Assembly: GCF_036884655.1 (NCBI RefSeq)
Contig: NC_088355.1
Span: forward strand, 41,283,001 to 41,347,000
Direction of reading: 5' to 3'
Length of the DNA: 64,000 nucleotides
Source: Musa acuminata AAA Group
Taxonomy: Eukaryota; Streptophyta; Magnoliopsida; Zingiberales; Musaceae
Each line of letters starts with the position of its first letter. Positions within the stretch are counted from its first letter, which is position 1. Below, piece by piece: positions 43,394-54,720 of this stretch. The notes beneath the pieces are model-generated. The model saw nothing but the letters and a program-made list of their open reading frames with translations, was not told where the DNA came from and ran no database searches. A program made the position numbers and the translations under genes.

Positions 43394-44902
43394 CTATCGC
43401 TGCTGTGTGTTCCCGACGCGGGTGGCAAGCAGCTCGTCGATCAGGCTATCGAGATCCCGGTGCGATGATCCGCCCTTCGCCACCGCCGCCCTCGCCGCCA
43501 CTGACAGCTCCATGGCCTTTTTCCTTGCCGTCTCCCCCTCCCCTCCCGCCTTCATGAACCCGGACACCTTCCTCGCGATTGCTTCCCCAGGCACCACAGT
43601 CTTCTCGTGTTCTGCCACGCTCCGCTGCCCCTCCCACACCCGCTTCCCTGCCCCCGCCACCTCAACCACCAGCCTCTCGTTGATGAACTGCTCGAACACC
43701 AGCGGCCACGTCAGCATCGGTTTCCCCGCCGCGACAGCCTCCAGCACCGAGTTCCACCCGCTGTGGCTCAGGAACGCCCCCACCGCCCTGTGGCCCAGGA
43801 TGGCCACCTGCGGCGCCCACCCCCTCACAACCAGGCCTCGCCCGGCCACCCTGTCCTCCCATCCCTCCGGCATCCAATCACTCTCTTCCTCGGAGCCGTC
43901 CCCGTCCTTTCTAACTGCCCAAAGGAACGGCTGGCCCGACGCCTCCAGCCCCGCTGCCATCTCCCTGAGCTGCGCCGCTGTGAAGTGGCACCAGCTCCCG
44001 AAGCAAACGAACAGCACCGACCCTTCCTCCCTCGTGTCCAACCATGCCATGCATCGGCCGCCATCCTCCTTTGCCGCCGTGCCACCACCCCTTTCGACGC
44101 CGCCGCATGAGGCAAGCGCGACGGGTCCCACGAACCAGGCCTGCCGGGCATCCACCCGACGGTAGTCGTCACAGTACTCCGGCTCGAACCCGTAGAAGGT
44201 GTTGACCACCACGCCGTGACAGGTCAGCTGCGCCTTCTTCATCCGGTCCCATGTGTCGCTTATGTGGTTCTGCTCCAACAAGAACTCGGGCAGCTCGGCG
44301 CGCGGGATCTCGATGGGCCGGCCCGGCAGATCCGGGACGGCGACGACCTGACGCTCCTGGATCTCCGATCGCAAGCGGAAGAGGTTGTTCATCACGAGCT
44401 GGGGAAACACCCCGACGGCATGGAAGGTAACGCGTGGAATGCTAAGGTCGGCGGCGATGGCGGTGGTCCACCAGTAAGGGATGTCGGCGACGACGGCGTC
44501 GGGGCGATGGCGACGGAGGATCTCGTCGTGAGCGGTCTGGGCGAGGTCGACGGCCTTATACACGCGCCAGGACTCGGAGGCCGGGGCGGTGGCGAGGTTC
44601 TCGACGCCGTCAGGGAGGCCGACGGAGGGGAACGGAAAGAGGAGGAGCCCGACGGGACGGCCGGCGGCAGCGGAGCGGTCGAGGGTGGGGCGAACGAGGG
44701 CGGCGTTGGCGGGGGTGAGCACGAGGGTGGGCTCGACGCCGGGGCGGGCTGCGAAGAGGCAGGCGAGGTCCACCATAGGGATCATGTGGCCGGAGGCAAA
44801 AAAGGGGATAAAGAACACCCGGAAGGGTTTCCTCGTGTCTCCCACCTCGCTCCTTTCGCCTGCTGCCGCGGAGTAAGAGGAAGAAGTAGCCATTTGCAAC
44901 AC
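43394..44902 (-). CDS. Family 1 UDP-glycosyltransferase (UGT73-like), intact and intronless
   Basis: Transfers a sugar from a UDP-sugar, usually UDP-glucose, to small lipophilic acceptors such as phenolics, terpenoids or hormones in the cytosol. The single frame encodes 502 aa, normal for the family. The catalytic His39 is in FASGHMIP and a plausible partner Asp in VVADIPYWW (about 139). The 44-residue plant PSPG box runs from Trp362 (WAPQ) through HSGWNS to Gln405 (VFEQ); the terminal Gln is usual for UDP-glucose users, and Ser replaces the commoner Cys in HCGWNS. The N-terminal PFFASGHMIPMVDLA is UGT73-like. Met1 and Met4 are both possible starts. A TATA box at 44943-44949 places transcription close to the start, so Met4 may be used. 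The acceptor substrate cannot be read from sequence. Two broken copies lie at 28.7 and 53.9 kb. Confidence 0.93.
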   Translation of the reverse strand: MLQMATSSSYSAAAGERSEVGDTRKPFRVFFIPFFASGHMIPMVDLACLFAARPGVEPTLVLTPANAALVRPTLDRSAAAGRPVGLLLFPFPSVGLPDGVENLATAPASESWRVYKAVDLAQTAHDEILRRHRPDAVVADIPYWWTTAIAADLSIPRVTFHAVGVFPQLVMNNLFRLRSEIQERQVVAVPDLPGRPIEIPRAELPEFLLEQNHISDTWDRMKKAQLTCHGVVVNTFYGFEPEYCDDYRRVDARQAWFVGPVALASCGGVERGGGTAAKEDGGRCMAWLDTREEGSVLFVCFGSWCHFTAAQLREMAAGLEASGQPFLWAVRKDGDGSEEESDWMPEGWEDRVAGRGLVVRGWAPQVAILGHRAVGAFLSHSGWNSVLEAVAAGKPMLTWPLVFEQFINERLVVEVAGAGKRVWEGQRSVAEHEKTVVPGEAIARKVSGFMKAGGEGETARKKAMELSVAARAAVAKGGSSHRDLDSLIDELLATRVGNTQQR

Positions 44903-44942
44903 AAGTATTCGCCACTCCTACGGGCTTCAATCCTTTCATGGT

Positions 44943-44949
44943 TTTTATA
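44943..44949 (-). promoter_or_regulatory. TATA box of the UGT gene
   Basis: On the minus strand the sequence reads GTCTATAAAAACC about 41 bases upstream of Met1 (44902). This leaves a leader of only some 10-20 bases to Met1. Confidence 0.6.
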
Positions 44950-45905
44950 GACGTCTCCGCGCTTGCAGCCGTTCCTTACGAACCCATCACATTGCGCCCA
45001 TGTCGCTCACACAATTTACTGTGAGTGACGACGTTCCCTATAGCGGATGTTCAACTTCGAATGCGTCAAATTTTGGTCGCATTAAAGTCAAATCCGTCGC
45101 CTGCCCAGATTTGTGGAAAATTTATGAATCACTGCTGCTATCATTTTTCTTCTTTCCAGATTTGTGAATCACTGCTGCCATCATAGATCTACCATCTTCT
45201 TTTTTGCTACTTCTCTTTTACTACTTCATCATTGCTATTATCAAGAGAATCTTCTCCTTTACGACTTCATCATAGATCTTCTTTAAAGATTCTCTGACAA
45301 TAGATCAGATTTCCACCATATATCTGTCTCCTTCGAACTATAAAAAAAAAACACTAATCCTCTTTTTACAAATGTATATTGAACATCTGTATGTGTCACA
45401 AATTTAAATGGGCATAGTTGTCATATTAATATTAAACGATATGAAATTTATAGTAATTCAAAACCAATGATTTCTTTTCATTCAGGTAAAATTTAATTAA
45501 ATGTTAATCACACAAATAACATTGGATGAGATTTTTATTTAAGAATAAATACCATTTAGTCATTATTAAACGATTTAACCCACTTATATATATATATATA
45601 TATGTATGTATAATTACTCTATTATATTATAAATTCATTACTTAAAAATCAATCTTGTCAAATTAGAATAAGGTTTTGTGGATATCACAGAAATACTACA
45701 AGCGTGCTTTATTAGATGTATATCAATCTAAAAAGGTACATCACCACCCAGAATCAAACCAAATGGTTGTTCTAATTCCTATATACATCCAAAACAAAAG
45801 TACCAACTGAACTGTGAACTCATGTGGAGCAATCTGCGTACGAAACTAATGAACTATGCTGCGTGTGTGGCCAGAAGAATTCTATCATGATACACTGAGC
45901 TCTGC
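44950..45905. other. Intergenic, no gene seen
   Basis: Upstream of the UGT, running to the 3' end of the EGF-like gene. It contains two near-identical 'tttgtgaatcactgctgc.atcat' segments (about 45120-45185), repeated 'cttcatcat' words and an AT run at about 45583-45603. Confidence 0.5.
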
Positions 45906-47350
45906 CTATCTCGTCCGGACGAAGATAAGACCAATCACCAACATCACCGTCAAAAGATTCTTGGGGCCAATTGTATCTGTTCAGAAAACAAAACAAGAAT
46001 GTCTACTGCATCAGTTTTACAATCATTCAAAGGAATTATTTTAGTCGCCATATAAGATTGATCTCCACCTGATGATGAACTGCCGTTGTCAGATAGACCG
46101 GGTGGAGAAGATGAAGAGGAATTCGACAATGTGATGCCCAGGTTTGCACAATCACCTCCGAGAGAACCTGAAACAGCACTCAGCTTGTCTGTGACGATGA
46201 CAAACTCCGTATAGGTTTTCCTGAAGAAAAGGGCAATTATGTGCTTACAGTCTCTGTAGCAAGGGAAAATGGTCATGTTGAGAAGATTGCTGAAACCCTC
46301 TCCGCACTCACAGCGATACCCGAAGGTTGACGTACTCACACAGGTGCCCGCTCCACAGTAGGAATACGAGCAAGCTTTCGGAGAGAATCGAGAGAGATGA
46401 GAAGAGCAACGCGGTTCTTACGCTGCTTAGTGCTGAGCAATAAGAAGATGATGAAGAAGAAGGAAGGCATTGACGCCGATACTTACGGTCTAATTTGGAG
46501 ACATTAGTAGGATGAGGCGAGGGGGATGCTGCCGGAGCCGAAGAACCATTGGAGCACGAGTAATTGATGCTACCTAGAAGACAACGCAAGTCCACCGTAT
46601 TTAAGGTGATATATATACATATATATGTGAGCCCATTGTAGCATAATATTAAGGATGGATGACCAATGAATTATATAGTCGAGGCATCGAATTATCAACC
46701 TATAAATAATACCGAGAGCAGAGCAGATTTGAGCTACAGAGCTGAGTTCTTCTCAGGGAATAAAAGAATACATATTTGAGCTATCTCAAAAGCAACTTCG
46801 CAAAACTGCACATATCGCTAGAAGAGACCAAGTCAAAATGGTTATGCTGTCTATCTGATTCTGGAACCAAATGTCACTTTGATGCCCAACCAGTTGGCAT
46901 CCACTTGAGCCGAGAGAGAGGGAAAGGGAGAGAGAGAGAGAGACTTACAATTGGGGATGATACAGGGGAGGAACCGGAAGTAGTCTCCAATATGGAACTG
47001 AGACCACCCAGGATTGCACTTGCATGCGAATCCAAAGGAGTCGTCCGTCGACACTTGACAACTCCCCTTCCCACACTCCACGCTGTTGTTGCATATCTCG
47101 TCTGTATAACAAAGACGAGAGAAGCAAAGAAGCCATGGAATTGATCACGCACACAGAGAAGATGGATCGAAATTTACGTGAAAAAGACCAAAGAGAGGAA
47201 AACGATCCATAGGTGCCGAAAAATCTTAAAGACATGAGAGTACGTACTGAAGAGAGGGGAGAGAAGATCTCCTGCATCTGCCCAGAGTGGCAGCGAAGTG
47301 GTGATGGATTGGAGAACCACCAACACCAGCACTGCTTTAACCCAACCCAT
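45906..47350 (-). CDS. Secreted EGF-like protein with probable GPI anchor
   Basis: Six exons join in phase: 47350-47248, 47101-46949, 46573-46487, 46374-46249, 46167-46069, 45976-45906; product 212 aa. Residues 1-26 form a signal peptide (VLVLVVLQSITTSLPLWADA). Two cysteine-rich EGF-like modules follow. The first (about 38-86) contains CNNSVECGKGSC and CKCNPGW; the second (116-157) contains CGAGTC and CECGEGF. A Pro/Ser linker separates them (GSSAPAASPSPHP). The tail is Ser-rich (SNSSSSSPPGLSDNGSSSS) and ends in a hydrophobic stretch (LLTVMLVIGLIF) plus RTR, a typical GPI-attachment layout, which puts the protein outside the plasma membrane. Plant relatives are annotated 'neurogenic locus notch-like'; I know no established function. 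The last exon is supported by splice phase and by the hydrophobic tail it supplies. Confidence 0.82.
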
Positions 47351-48048
47351 GCCTCGTCCTTCCTGTTCCTTCAGATCACAGAAGAAGCATGAGAGGAGAA
47401 GGGTGTGTGTACGTTGGTAAGTGTAATAAAGATACCGGTGGAGTAGGTAGTAGTTTTTGTGGGATATTAATGCAGTCATTAGAGTTCATTACATGGATGG
47501 AGTTGGGGATGTGGTCGCCACGCCGAAAGAGAAGCGACGCGTAGGTGCTCGATCGAGTTCTCCTCACTTATTGCGGGAAGCAGGTGGCGGTTGGGATGTT
47601 GGGAATTAAATGCTGGACATGATTTGACTTGTAAGATTAGGCATTACATGATTTTTTTTTTTCTATTTCTCTAGAAAAAAAGAAACAAAAAAAGTTTCCT
47701 CCAACAGAAGTTTTTTATTTTATATTTCAAGGGAACTTCGAAATTTCACAAATTATTCTCATTTATTTTCTATATTTGTGAAGCTAATCAAATCATAACG
47801 CCACTGCGCGTGTGATTTCTTTGTCGTTTTATTTCATTTTTACCCCTTCAAAGAACCTACATTAATCGTTAGACAATTTGTGTTACGATTTAAAACTTCA
47901 AAATGTTTAATATAATATAAATATATTTTTTTTCTTTTTTTTCGAATAACCAAGTCCTTGTGTGCTAATTCACTGTACGTCACTTATTTCATGGAACGTT
48001 GCAACCTTCTTCGAATGGGTCATCCACGTTACAGCGAGCTTATAATTT
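47351..48048. other. Intergenic between EGF-like and TPS genes
   Basis: Promoter side of the EGF-like gene (left) and 3' flank of the terpene synthase (right); no additional gene. No convincing TATA box was found for the EGF-like gene. Confidence 0.5.
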
Positions 48049-50945
48049 TTAGAGCTGGAGGGGTTCGAACAACAACGACATGATTTGTTTCTTGGTCTCT
48101 CCATCGGGTGCGCTGTATCCGTCTCCATGTTGGTAGATGAACTGTGACATCCGAGGGAGGCCGACTGCCACCGTCTTGAAGATTTCCCCATACGAAGAGC
48201 TCCGATCTCCATTTATTCCTCTCCAGTTGGCCTTTATCAGTTCCCTGATCTTTTTGCGTGCCGCCGTCTCTGGAACTCCACTCTCCAGCATGTAGCACTG
48301 GATCGACGACGGCGCATCTCCTCTTTCCAGCTCGATCTGCACACCGACCATAGGATTTGTTAGCGCCGGTGAGAAGCACAGATGAGGCAGAACATGTGTA
48401 CGGCTTCCATGGTTTAGCTTCACGTACCGTCGAAGTAGCCAAATCGTTGTAGAGGCGGAACAGCATGGCCGAACACCTAGCAACCTTGGGGTAAGTGGAG
48501 AAGCTTTCCAGCGACTCTTTCGTCAGGTTGTCGCTCATGCAATAAGCATTGGTCATGAAGACATGACCGCCGGACGACATCCACGCGTTGTCCAAGTACT
48601 CGTCAAGCTTTGGCTTGTGGCCCTGGTTGTACCATTTCGCTTCCAACAGGAACGCTTTGCATAGATCCGTCCACTGAACCACGAGGAGTAGAGAGTTTGT
48701 ATAGAGAGAAGAAACCAGGTGATTGATGTACAAAGGAAAGGAAGAAAGCATTAATGTGTCTTACTGCCTTCCTTAAGAAAGGTATTATGTCCAAGCCCTT
48801 CTCCTTCATGACTCTGTAACCTGTCTCGTTTGCCGCGTTGAAGATTGCCAGAAAACACAGCTTCATGTAATCGGGAAGCTTGTCGATCTTATTAGCATCC
48901 CATCTGAAATGAGCAGCAGAATAACGGTAAACACAAGACGATATATATAAAGTTGAAATCCTTGCGATGGCAGGGGATCCTCATCACCTTTCAATGGCTT
49001 CGGTGAAAAGCTCGAGTTCGTTCAAGGTGCCGTAGATATCATAAACGTCATCCAGCATTGCTATTAAGCAGTTTGCCTTTGTCTGTATCTCCCTGCACTC
49101 CCAAAATTGTGGCTCAAAGGCAGAACCTACGGTCCACAGAAAGTTCTCCGTCAACCTGTCTCTGAAAAATGACAGCTTCTGTGCAAGCCCGAGATTGGTC
49201 CACCATCTAATATCAAGAACAACTTTGCTTTAGAAGGTTTGCCGGTAAATCGATGAGAACAGAACTAAGCTCAAGCTATCCAAGTTTACCTGGAGAGTTC
49301 TCGGAGTTCTCCCTTGTACATGCCCTGAACCACGTTGAAGTCCAGCTTAGCCAATTCAAGCACAACAGGGTTCATGGTGGCTTCCCTTTGGTATGCTTCT
49401 ATGAACCACCTGGTGTGCAACCTCTGCATCCTCCAATGCAGTGGAAGCTCCAAGGCGTGGGCCACATGCTCCCTGAGACGAGGCTCGAGCGATCCCTCCT
49501 CCATGAGGCATTTGAGGTGCTTAGTGGTGAAGTCCGTAGCTTGATCCAGTACAAGTTCGCCCTCCTTTGCGACATAGGAAGCCTCATACAAGCTCAGGAT
49601 TCCCTTGGTCTCGTGCTGCAGGCTAGCTTTGAAGTCGCCCTTCTCGTCTCTAAATCTGTTGAATAAATCTTTTTGTCCACAAAACATATTCATGTCAGAT
49701 CGCGACATGATGATTAAAGAGAAAAAAAAAAGGATTTAATCTGAAATATGAATCACCTTCGGAAACATCGAACCCGTTTTGTCTGAGAAGCCTGAACCCA
49801 AGTGCCGTGGCATGGAGATCATCTTTTAAAAGCATGTTGATGTCTTCGAGAGATCCGTAAAGGCACCGTAAAACATCATCGATATCATCTTTGAAGTGAT
49901 AAGCCACACCAAGCTGTTGTAGGTGATCCACGAGTTGAAGTTGGTCCTCGACTTCCTTCTTCTCATATATCAGTTTCCTAACATCCTCCTTCAAATCATC
50001 TATCCCTTTAGTCTTGCGCTCCTCTTCGACCTAAATTTACAACAATCAACCATATGTGTTTATACATACAATGACGATTGATTACTCGTAAAACAGAGAG
50101 ACACGTAACTATTTCTAATATTTAAAATTTGTAATATAAATTTAGTAGTTATCTACTCGATATGTAAAGAATAAAATTTCACAATATTCATTCTATTTGA
50201 CTAAAGTATGACAAAAACATTAGACTAAACATATGACAAAAACTAAAGTAAATAGGACCAAATATAATTTGCACCATAGGCTACGTGGGTGGATGGTCAC
50301 ATCAAAACTGTTCACACAAAGTCAACTCATAGCATTCAGGGGAAGAGGCTGCCGTGAGGAAGATGGTCAACCTGTCGTGTAGTGAAGCCAAAACTTCTTG
50401 ACATTGTTTTCCTCAGAAAGTACGCACAACTCCTTTATTGTATTATAATAACGTAAAATAATGTTGCGACCGATCCATGATTTGTTCAATCTTGATAGTA
50501 CTGTCATCATAATGCAAAATAATACTATTTTGGTTTGGATTTAAGTACGTGATTCACTTATTCTCCGCTACTTTGAGTTCTTGATATGGATCTACCATTG
50601 TATTCGAAGCCGCGTTGCGCATCGATCAACTCAGCTAAAGCCTTGTAATTATGCTGCAAATATGATCTTATCATCATCTTCACATGTTTCATACGAAGAA
50701 GAGACTTCAGAAGTTAATATGAACAAGTGCAGTGTGTATATACACAAACCCACCGTGACGGAGCGGCTTGTGAGTGCCTGTATCCGGTCGTCACTCCATA
50801 AGTTTGGCTGGTAATTGGCCGTTCTCCGTGTGGGAGCTGCTTGCGCGCTGAAGCGGATGCTTGGACTTGGACGCTCGGAGAGCGTGGTCCGCCGGAGAGT
50901 GTTGAGGTTACCGGTAAAGGATGGAGCACGGAAGAGGAGAGCCAT
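48049..50945 (-). CDS. Terpene synthase, TPS-b clade (plastidial monoterpene/isoprene-type)
   Basis: Ionises geranyl diphosphate (or a related prenyl diphosphate) to a volatile terpene in plastids. Seven exons, the class III TPS layout: 50945-50754, 50030-49757, 49668-49290, 49206-48988, 48903-48765, 48673-48428, 48336-48049. The phase closes and gives 578 aa. A Ser/Arg-rich transit peptide of about 39 residues precedes the RRX8W motif (Arg40-Trp50), which is typical of TPS-b monoterpene synthases. RDR at about 297-299, the DDxxD motif DDVYD at 334-338 and the NSE/DTE motif (Asn477, Thr481, Glu485) are all present, so the catalytic metal site is complete. The C-terminus ends [15 protein letters not shown] box at 51014-51020 precedes the start. 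The exact product (ocimene, myrcene, linalool and so on) cannot be read from sequence. Broken relatives lie at 58-64 kb. Confidence 0.94.
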
Positions 50946-51013
50946 AAATGTTATCCTTCGGGCTTGAGTGTTGCAGAAGCTCTTACTGGTCGACTAGATA
51001 TGAGGTGGTCTTC

Positions 51014-51020
51014 TTATATA
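51014..51020 (-). promoter_or_regulatory. TATA box of the terpene synthase gene
   Basis: On the minus strand the sequence reads GAGCTCTATATAAGAAGACC about 70 bases upstream of the ATG at 50945, leaving a leader of about 40 bases. Confidence 0.65.
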
Positions 51021-51029
51021 GAGCTCGAG

Positions 51030-53879
51030 ACTGTGTGGTCTTTATGTGGTCAGTATTTTTGTGGCCACTGGAAGAATCAGCTTCAGGAAAGAGTAGAAAG
51101 TAAACAAAGTATGGCGTTGGGTGGTGCCGTCGAAGACCTCACAGCTCGGGGAATGAGAGGACTGTTTGTCACTGATAGGATGGTACCAGCAGATGAATAG
51201 TAGCTTTTGAACTGTGAGAAATATTGCCACAGAAAACGCTGTAGTCCACGCAGGTTGGGGATGAAAATATCAGTACGGATTGGACAAGGGTACATTAGAA
51301 AGGTTAGAACGACAGACAGTTCCGATGAGACTTGGGTGGATACTGTAAGTCACATAACCTGCAACAGTTTCTGATAAGATTTGGGTCGATACAGTAAAAA
51401 TGAAAAAAAGAGAGAGAGAATACTGTGTATTTAATATGTTAATATGTCATAGGAACCCAATATTGTGGCGCATAAACCTTGTGAGAGTTCATAAAACCTT
51501 CTGTCACATCTCAGAATCAAATATAACAAATATTTATAGAAGATTTTTATTTTTATTTTTTTAAATTTTTTATAACACTAAATAATTTTTATTCAAAAAT
51601 ATATATAAATTCTTTTGAGTAGCACAGGAAAAAAAAAATCTTTCAAGTCTTAAATCTATTTCTAGTAGGTTATTCTAAAATAGTCTAATTGACTTAAACC
51701 AAATCCAATTTAACTAAAATATAACCAAACCAGCTTCTAATCTAAATCGATTCGAAATCATCCTAGTCTCGTCTATCTCGGATTTGATCGAATTCATTTA
51801 TATCAAATAAGTTTAAATCGATCAAAACAATTTGAAATCAAACAAGTTAAACCGTTCTCGTTCATTCAATAAGCTTAAATCAATGTAGGGAGAACGGATC
51901 GAGCTACGTTGTATAGTGCTAGCTAGGCTAGGCTAGGCTAGCCTACATGAGCCTCGGATTAGTCACATGTATCGCACATGCAATCGGGTGAGCTTGTGAG
52001 ATGGGCCACCTAGCCACACGGGTTGGGCGGCGCTTGGCTGCTAAGCTGGGCTGCATAGCCGCATGGGCTAAGCTGCACCGGATTGCTAAGTTGGGCCACC
52101 CGTTGCCATATGGGTTTGGTCAACTCAGTTTGATCAATCATTCAGACTAAGGCTAAACTCGTGTTTGACCCCTCTAATTAAATTAAACTTTAATTTTTAT
52201 TTTCTAAATATTTTAAAATAGAATAATAATTGAACATGAACGGATTACCAGAAAAAGTCGTTCATTAAAACTTTCAAAAATAATTCATTAAAAAAGACTT
52301 CTAAATAATTAAATTTAAAATCATATTTTCATAATTAAACAATCTAATAAATTCATTATCCTAAATTTAGAAATTCACACATAATTTCTTAAATAAAGGT
52401 ATATCTAATTAAATAAATAATAATAATTATTATTATTATCTAAAAATAAGAATTTTAATAATTAAATCAATCTTAACATTCATCAACTTATGATTTAAGC
52501 TTAAAAGATCATTACCAAGTCAAGTATCATCAACATGAAATTAAGTAATTATTTTAACACAAAAATTCTATGATCATTATTCACTAATCATAAAATTATG
52601 AAATTAAAAATATTATTATGCACCATAAAAATTATAGTAATTCAAATATAAAAATTTTAAAATTAAAAATTAAAACTTGTAAGAAAAAAAATAGAGGACT
52701 CACCGGTCTTCGACAAGATATTCTCTTCGATCCTCTCTTGCCTCTATAACGAATAACGAAGATAGAGCTCTCTTTATGTAGGCGAAGATGAGTCCTCCGT
52801 AAAAAGTAAGAAATATTATTTTATTTTAAGTATTAAAAAAAATAAAAGAAAATATTTATTTTTAAAAGTCATCGCTTATTAGGAAATTAATTAATTAATA
52901 AGTATTTAATTAATTGACTAAATTTCTAATTGTTTCACACTGAAACTATATTTAGTTATTTTCTTAACCATATTACACAAATAAGGGAATGAATGATTCA
53001 AATAAAGTAAAACATTTATTACAGTATCTTGATTTATGGTGAGAGGAGAAAAATCTTTAGTTACATTGAATGGTATTAGCGTATCTTTGTCGTCTATATC
53101 GATCATTTATCTTCTCTCTCGTGATCTTAAAACCGTTGGTTGATCATTTATCAATTAACTAGAATAATAGATTTCCAATGATAAAAAAAATAAAAAATAC
53201 TCCTCAATAAGCTTTAATTCTAAAATATTAATCATTATATTTTAGAAGTTATTCTTTTAAATTCTTTTCTTTTCGTCTGGGAATGGTGACAGCACTTCTT
53301 CGAAACAGGTGGAGAGATCCTGAGACTCAAATGGCCATCCATTTCTTTATTTAGTCAAACACATAGTTTGATTTGGTCAAGATTAACTTATATCAATTTG
53401 AACATGAATTTAATTCAAAAAATTTAGGTTTCAAGTAACGATCCGAACCTAAGATATATAATTCAACTCTTTCAATTCTTAGTGAAATGAGATTAATTCT
53501 CTTAGTCATTGTATCAAAATATGATGACATGTTGAAGTCGTCGATGGTATAACTAGGTCGATTCTTTTAGAGTATGATTCCAAAATATCAGAAGATGTTA
53601 CAACACCAATAGTGCAAGAAATTAAATCCGAAGAACCAGAAGAAAGTCAACGAGAAATCGAAGGATGGAATCGAGGAGATACCTTGGGAAACATGGCATC
53701 CACATTGAAAAGGTATAAAGCATGGTCGATCTCTCTAATTAGTTCTCTCCATTCCATTCGAATTCTCGAATGGTTGTAAACTGTTTAATCTGAGGATTCA
53801 TGGGTCACTGGTCAATGGATTAAGGGTGGCTGTGATTATATTACAAGCGAGTGCGAAACATCAACGTACTTTGAGACAT
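51030..53879. other. Intergenic, mostly AT-rich, no gene seen
   Basis: Upstream of the terpene synthase. Apart from the GC-rich island at 51880-52150, the stretch is AT-rich with no coding exons. A segment at about 52690-52800 (ggactcaccggtcttcgac...) is GC-richer and looks like transposon debris. Confidence 0.5.
51880..52150. repeat. GC-rich insert with ggcta/gggc words (transposon fragment)
   Basis: Begins with 'gctagctaggctaggctaggctagcc', then repeats variations of 'gggccacc..gcc...catgggc' and 'gctaagctgggc'. It sits between very AT-rich flanks. It has no ORF and looks like part of an LTR or untranslated region of a retroelement. Confidence 0.4.
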
Positions 53880-54212
53880 GTTGACTACCACACGGTGGCA
53901 GGTTAGCTTCGCCTTCTTCATCCGGTCCCATGTGTTGCTCATGCGGTCTTACTCTAACGAGGGTCGATCCGACAAATCCAAGATGGTGACTACCCGATGA
54001 TCCTAAATCTTCGAATGAAAGGGGAAGAGGTTGAATATCATGGAAGGTGACGTAGAAAATGTTGAGGTCAGTGACAATGGTGATGGTCCACCAATAATGA
54101 ATATCGGCGATCAGGTGGTGGCCGTGGAGGATCTCATCGTTAGCGGTCTGGGCAGGGTCGACAGCCTTGTCGACAAGCTAAGAGTACGAGGCAAGGGTGA
54201 TGGTGCGGTTCT
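53880..54212 (-). pseudogene. UDP-glycosyltransferase relic (third copy, strongly decayed)
   Basis: About 330 bases align to 44205-44600 of the intact UGT in the same orientation. Shared landmarks are 'ttcttcatccggtcccatgtgt', 'atcatggaaggtgacg', 'gatggtccaccaata' and 'gaggatctcatcg..agcggtctgggc'. Many substitutions and indels destroy the frame. It is clearly older than the 28.7-kb copy. It stops abruptly at 54212 against LTR sequence. Confidence 0.85.
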
Positions 54213-54720
54213 CAGTTACTCTATCTAATTAAATAAGATATATTATGAATATAATTATTAGTTAATAAAAAAGTAAGTCCAACTATTATAGTGCACCCTA
54301 GGAGAGAACTTTAATAGAAACGGTTATTTTAATTATTTATCATAGACCCTTTATTTGTGTCTATGAAACGATAGGACTTATCATGGAGTATACACACAAT
54401 GTGTGGAGACTTAAATACGCAACATGATTGAAAAATTATAGATTTTTTTTATCTCTATTTATTTATATAAATCAATCAATTAAAGATTACAGATCTTCTC
54501 TCATCTCTCCTTTGTTTCTAAGTCCATCACTTATATATTGACATCACTATACTTTCGGATCTAATGATGGTGTACCCGCATATCAAATAAAGGTATTTTG
54601 AGCACCATCAAAAATGTATACATCTTAAATTTAGATTTATTGTTATTTGATTTCAGATGTTGGCATTAAAGTTTTTCGTAAAACAATAACATATTATGAT
54701 TTTATGCTCAATTGATATCA
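54213..54720 (+). mobile_element. LTR relic related to the Copia element at 42.5 kb
   Basis: Shares with 42475-42660 the order 'ctatctaatta.a.aagatatattat', then 'acatc.taaatttaga' and 'ttgttatttgatttcagat'. No internal Copia domains are next to it, so it is a solo or truncated LTR. It abuts the decayed UGT copy, suggesting the element inserted into or truncated it. Confidence 0.6.

Noticed and set aside
43407..44950. Long open frames on the plus strand opposite the UGT (up to 252 codons)
   Set aside because: They are antisense shadows of a GC-rich coding sequence; the minus frame has all UGT motifs, and the plus frames have none.
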